30,167 bases of DNA from a virus, in the IMG/VR virus record IMGVR_UViG_3300042465_003027, positions 1 to 30,167 of that record. One strand, given 5' to 3'. Within the stretch, counting starts at the first letter, position 1; every line of letters begins with the position of its first letter. Shown here one piece after another: positions 30,050 through 30,167 of this stretch. Both the position numbers and the translations under genes were made by a program. The notes below the pieces were generated by a model that had not been told where the DNA came from, ran no database searches, and was given only the letters and a program-made list of their open reading frames with translations.

Positions 30050-30167
30050 ATGAGCATCATTAATAAATTAACCGGTCTTTTTACGCGAGAAGATGTGGAA
30101 GAGGCCGTTAAATTCAGTAAATCTGAGGTTAAGCGCCTGCGGGAAGAACTTTTTGTTGTTCGTCTGC
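30050..30167 (+). CDS. Start of a small gene cut by the window end
   Basis: The visible 39 codons encode MSIINKLTGLFTREDVEEAV, then a charged helix (KFSKSEVKRLREEL). A strong AAGGAGG lies 9 bases before the ATG. The frame is open to the window edge. Too little is visible for a function; the pattern suits a coiled coil or DNA-binding helix in the replication operon. Confidence 0.6.
   Translation, partial: MSIINKLTGLFTREDVEEAVKFSKSEVKRLREELFVVRL

Overview
The window is part of a tailed double-stranded DNA phage genome. It is gene-dense, mostly with overlapping stops and starts (ATGA, TAATG). The longest stretch without a gene is 148 bases. I see no tape-measure gene. Large ejection-type internal virion proteins, a P22 gp10-like tail hub and a head-tail adaptor point to a podovirus. 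An Rz/Rz1-type spanin pair and lipoprotein signals indicate a Gram-negative host. A GapR (DUF2312) homologue suggests an alphaproteobacterial host, because that family is almost confined to Alphaproteobacteria. No integrase, tRNA, rRNA, insertion sequence or CRISPR array is visible. Terminase, portal and capsid genes are not in the window.

Region 1 (1-6159, + strand) is a host-interaction block. It holds the C-terminus of a tail fibre, a coiled-coil protein, four consecutive genes of the Fe(II)/2-oxoglutarate dioxygenase superfamily, a glycine-rich (tail tip-like) protein, a tail assembly chaperone-like protein with small unknowns, and a GT2 glycosyltransferase with a repeat-rich C-terminus. 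Region 2 (6230-20710, +) encodes virion proteins: adaptor, tail hub, small virion proteins, a GNAT acetyltransferase, a 1770-residue internal virion protein with two internal S74 chaperone modules and a lysozyme-like domain, an 879-residue ejection protein, and a second tail fibre with a terminal S74 chaperone domain. Region 3 (20710-23104, +) is a membrane and lysis cassette: four small membrane proteins, a cysteine-rich lipoprotein, a GH19 endolysin and overlapping spanin genes.

Region 4 (23108-25416, - strand) is an early operon with a PD-(D/E)XK exonuclease, an ssDNA-binding-like protein, a DUF3310 protein and small unknowns. An intrinsic terminator with a 19-codon mini-ORF across it sits inside the operon. 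Region 5 (25565-30167, +) is the divergent early operon: an XRE-type repressor, several small genes including a 28-residue hydrophobic leader peptide, GapR, a RuvC-like resolvase, and a primase-polymerase/helicase fusion. The late operon and the minus-strand early operon converge with their stop codons three bases apart.

The clearest regulatory signal lies at 25452-25797. Three predicted promoters each contain a 13-base operator-like site of the form GGRC-N5-GYCC. The third promoter drives the XRE gene, so this looks like an autoregulated divergent switch. The most interesting accessory system is the four-oxygenase cluster directly upstream of a glycine-rich surface protein, with a glycosyltransferase in the same block. 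It could hydroxylate, and perhaps then glycosylate, a tail protein; that is an inference.
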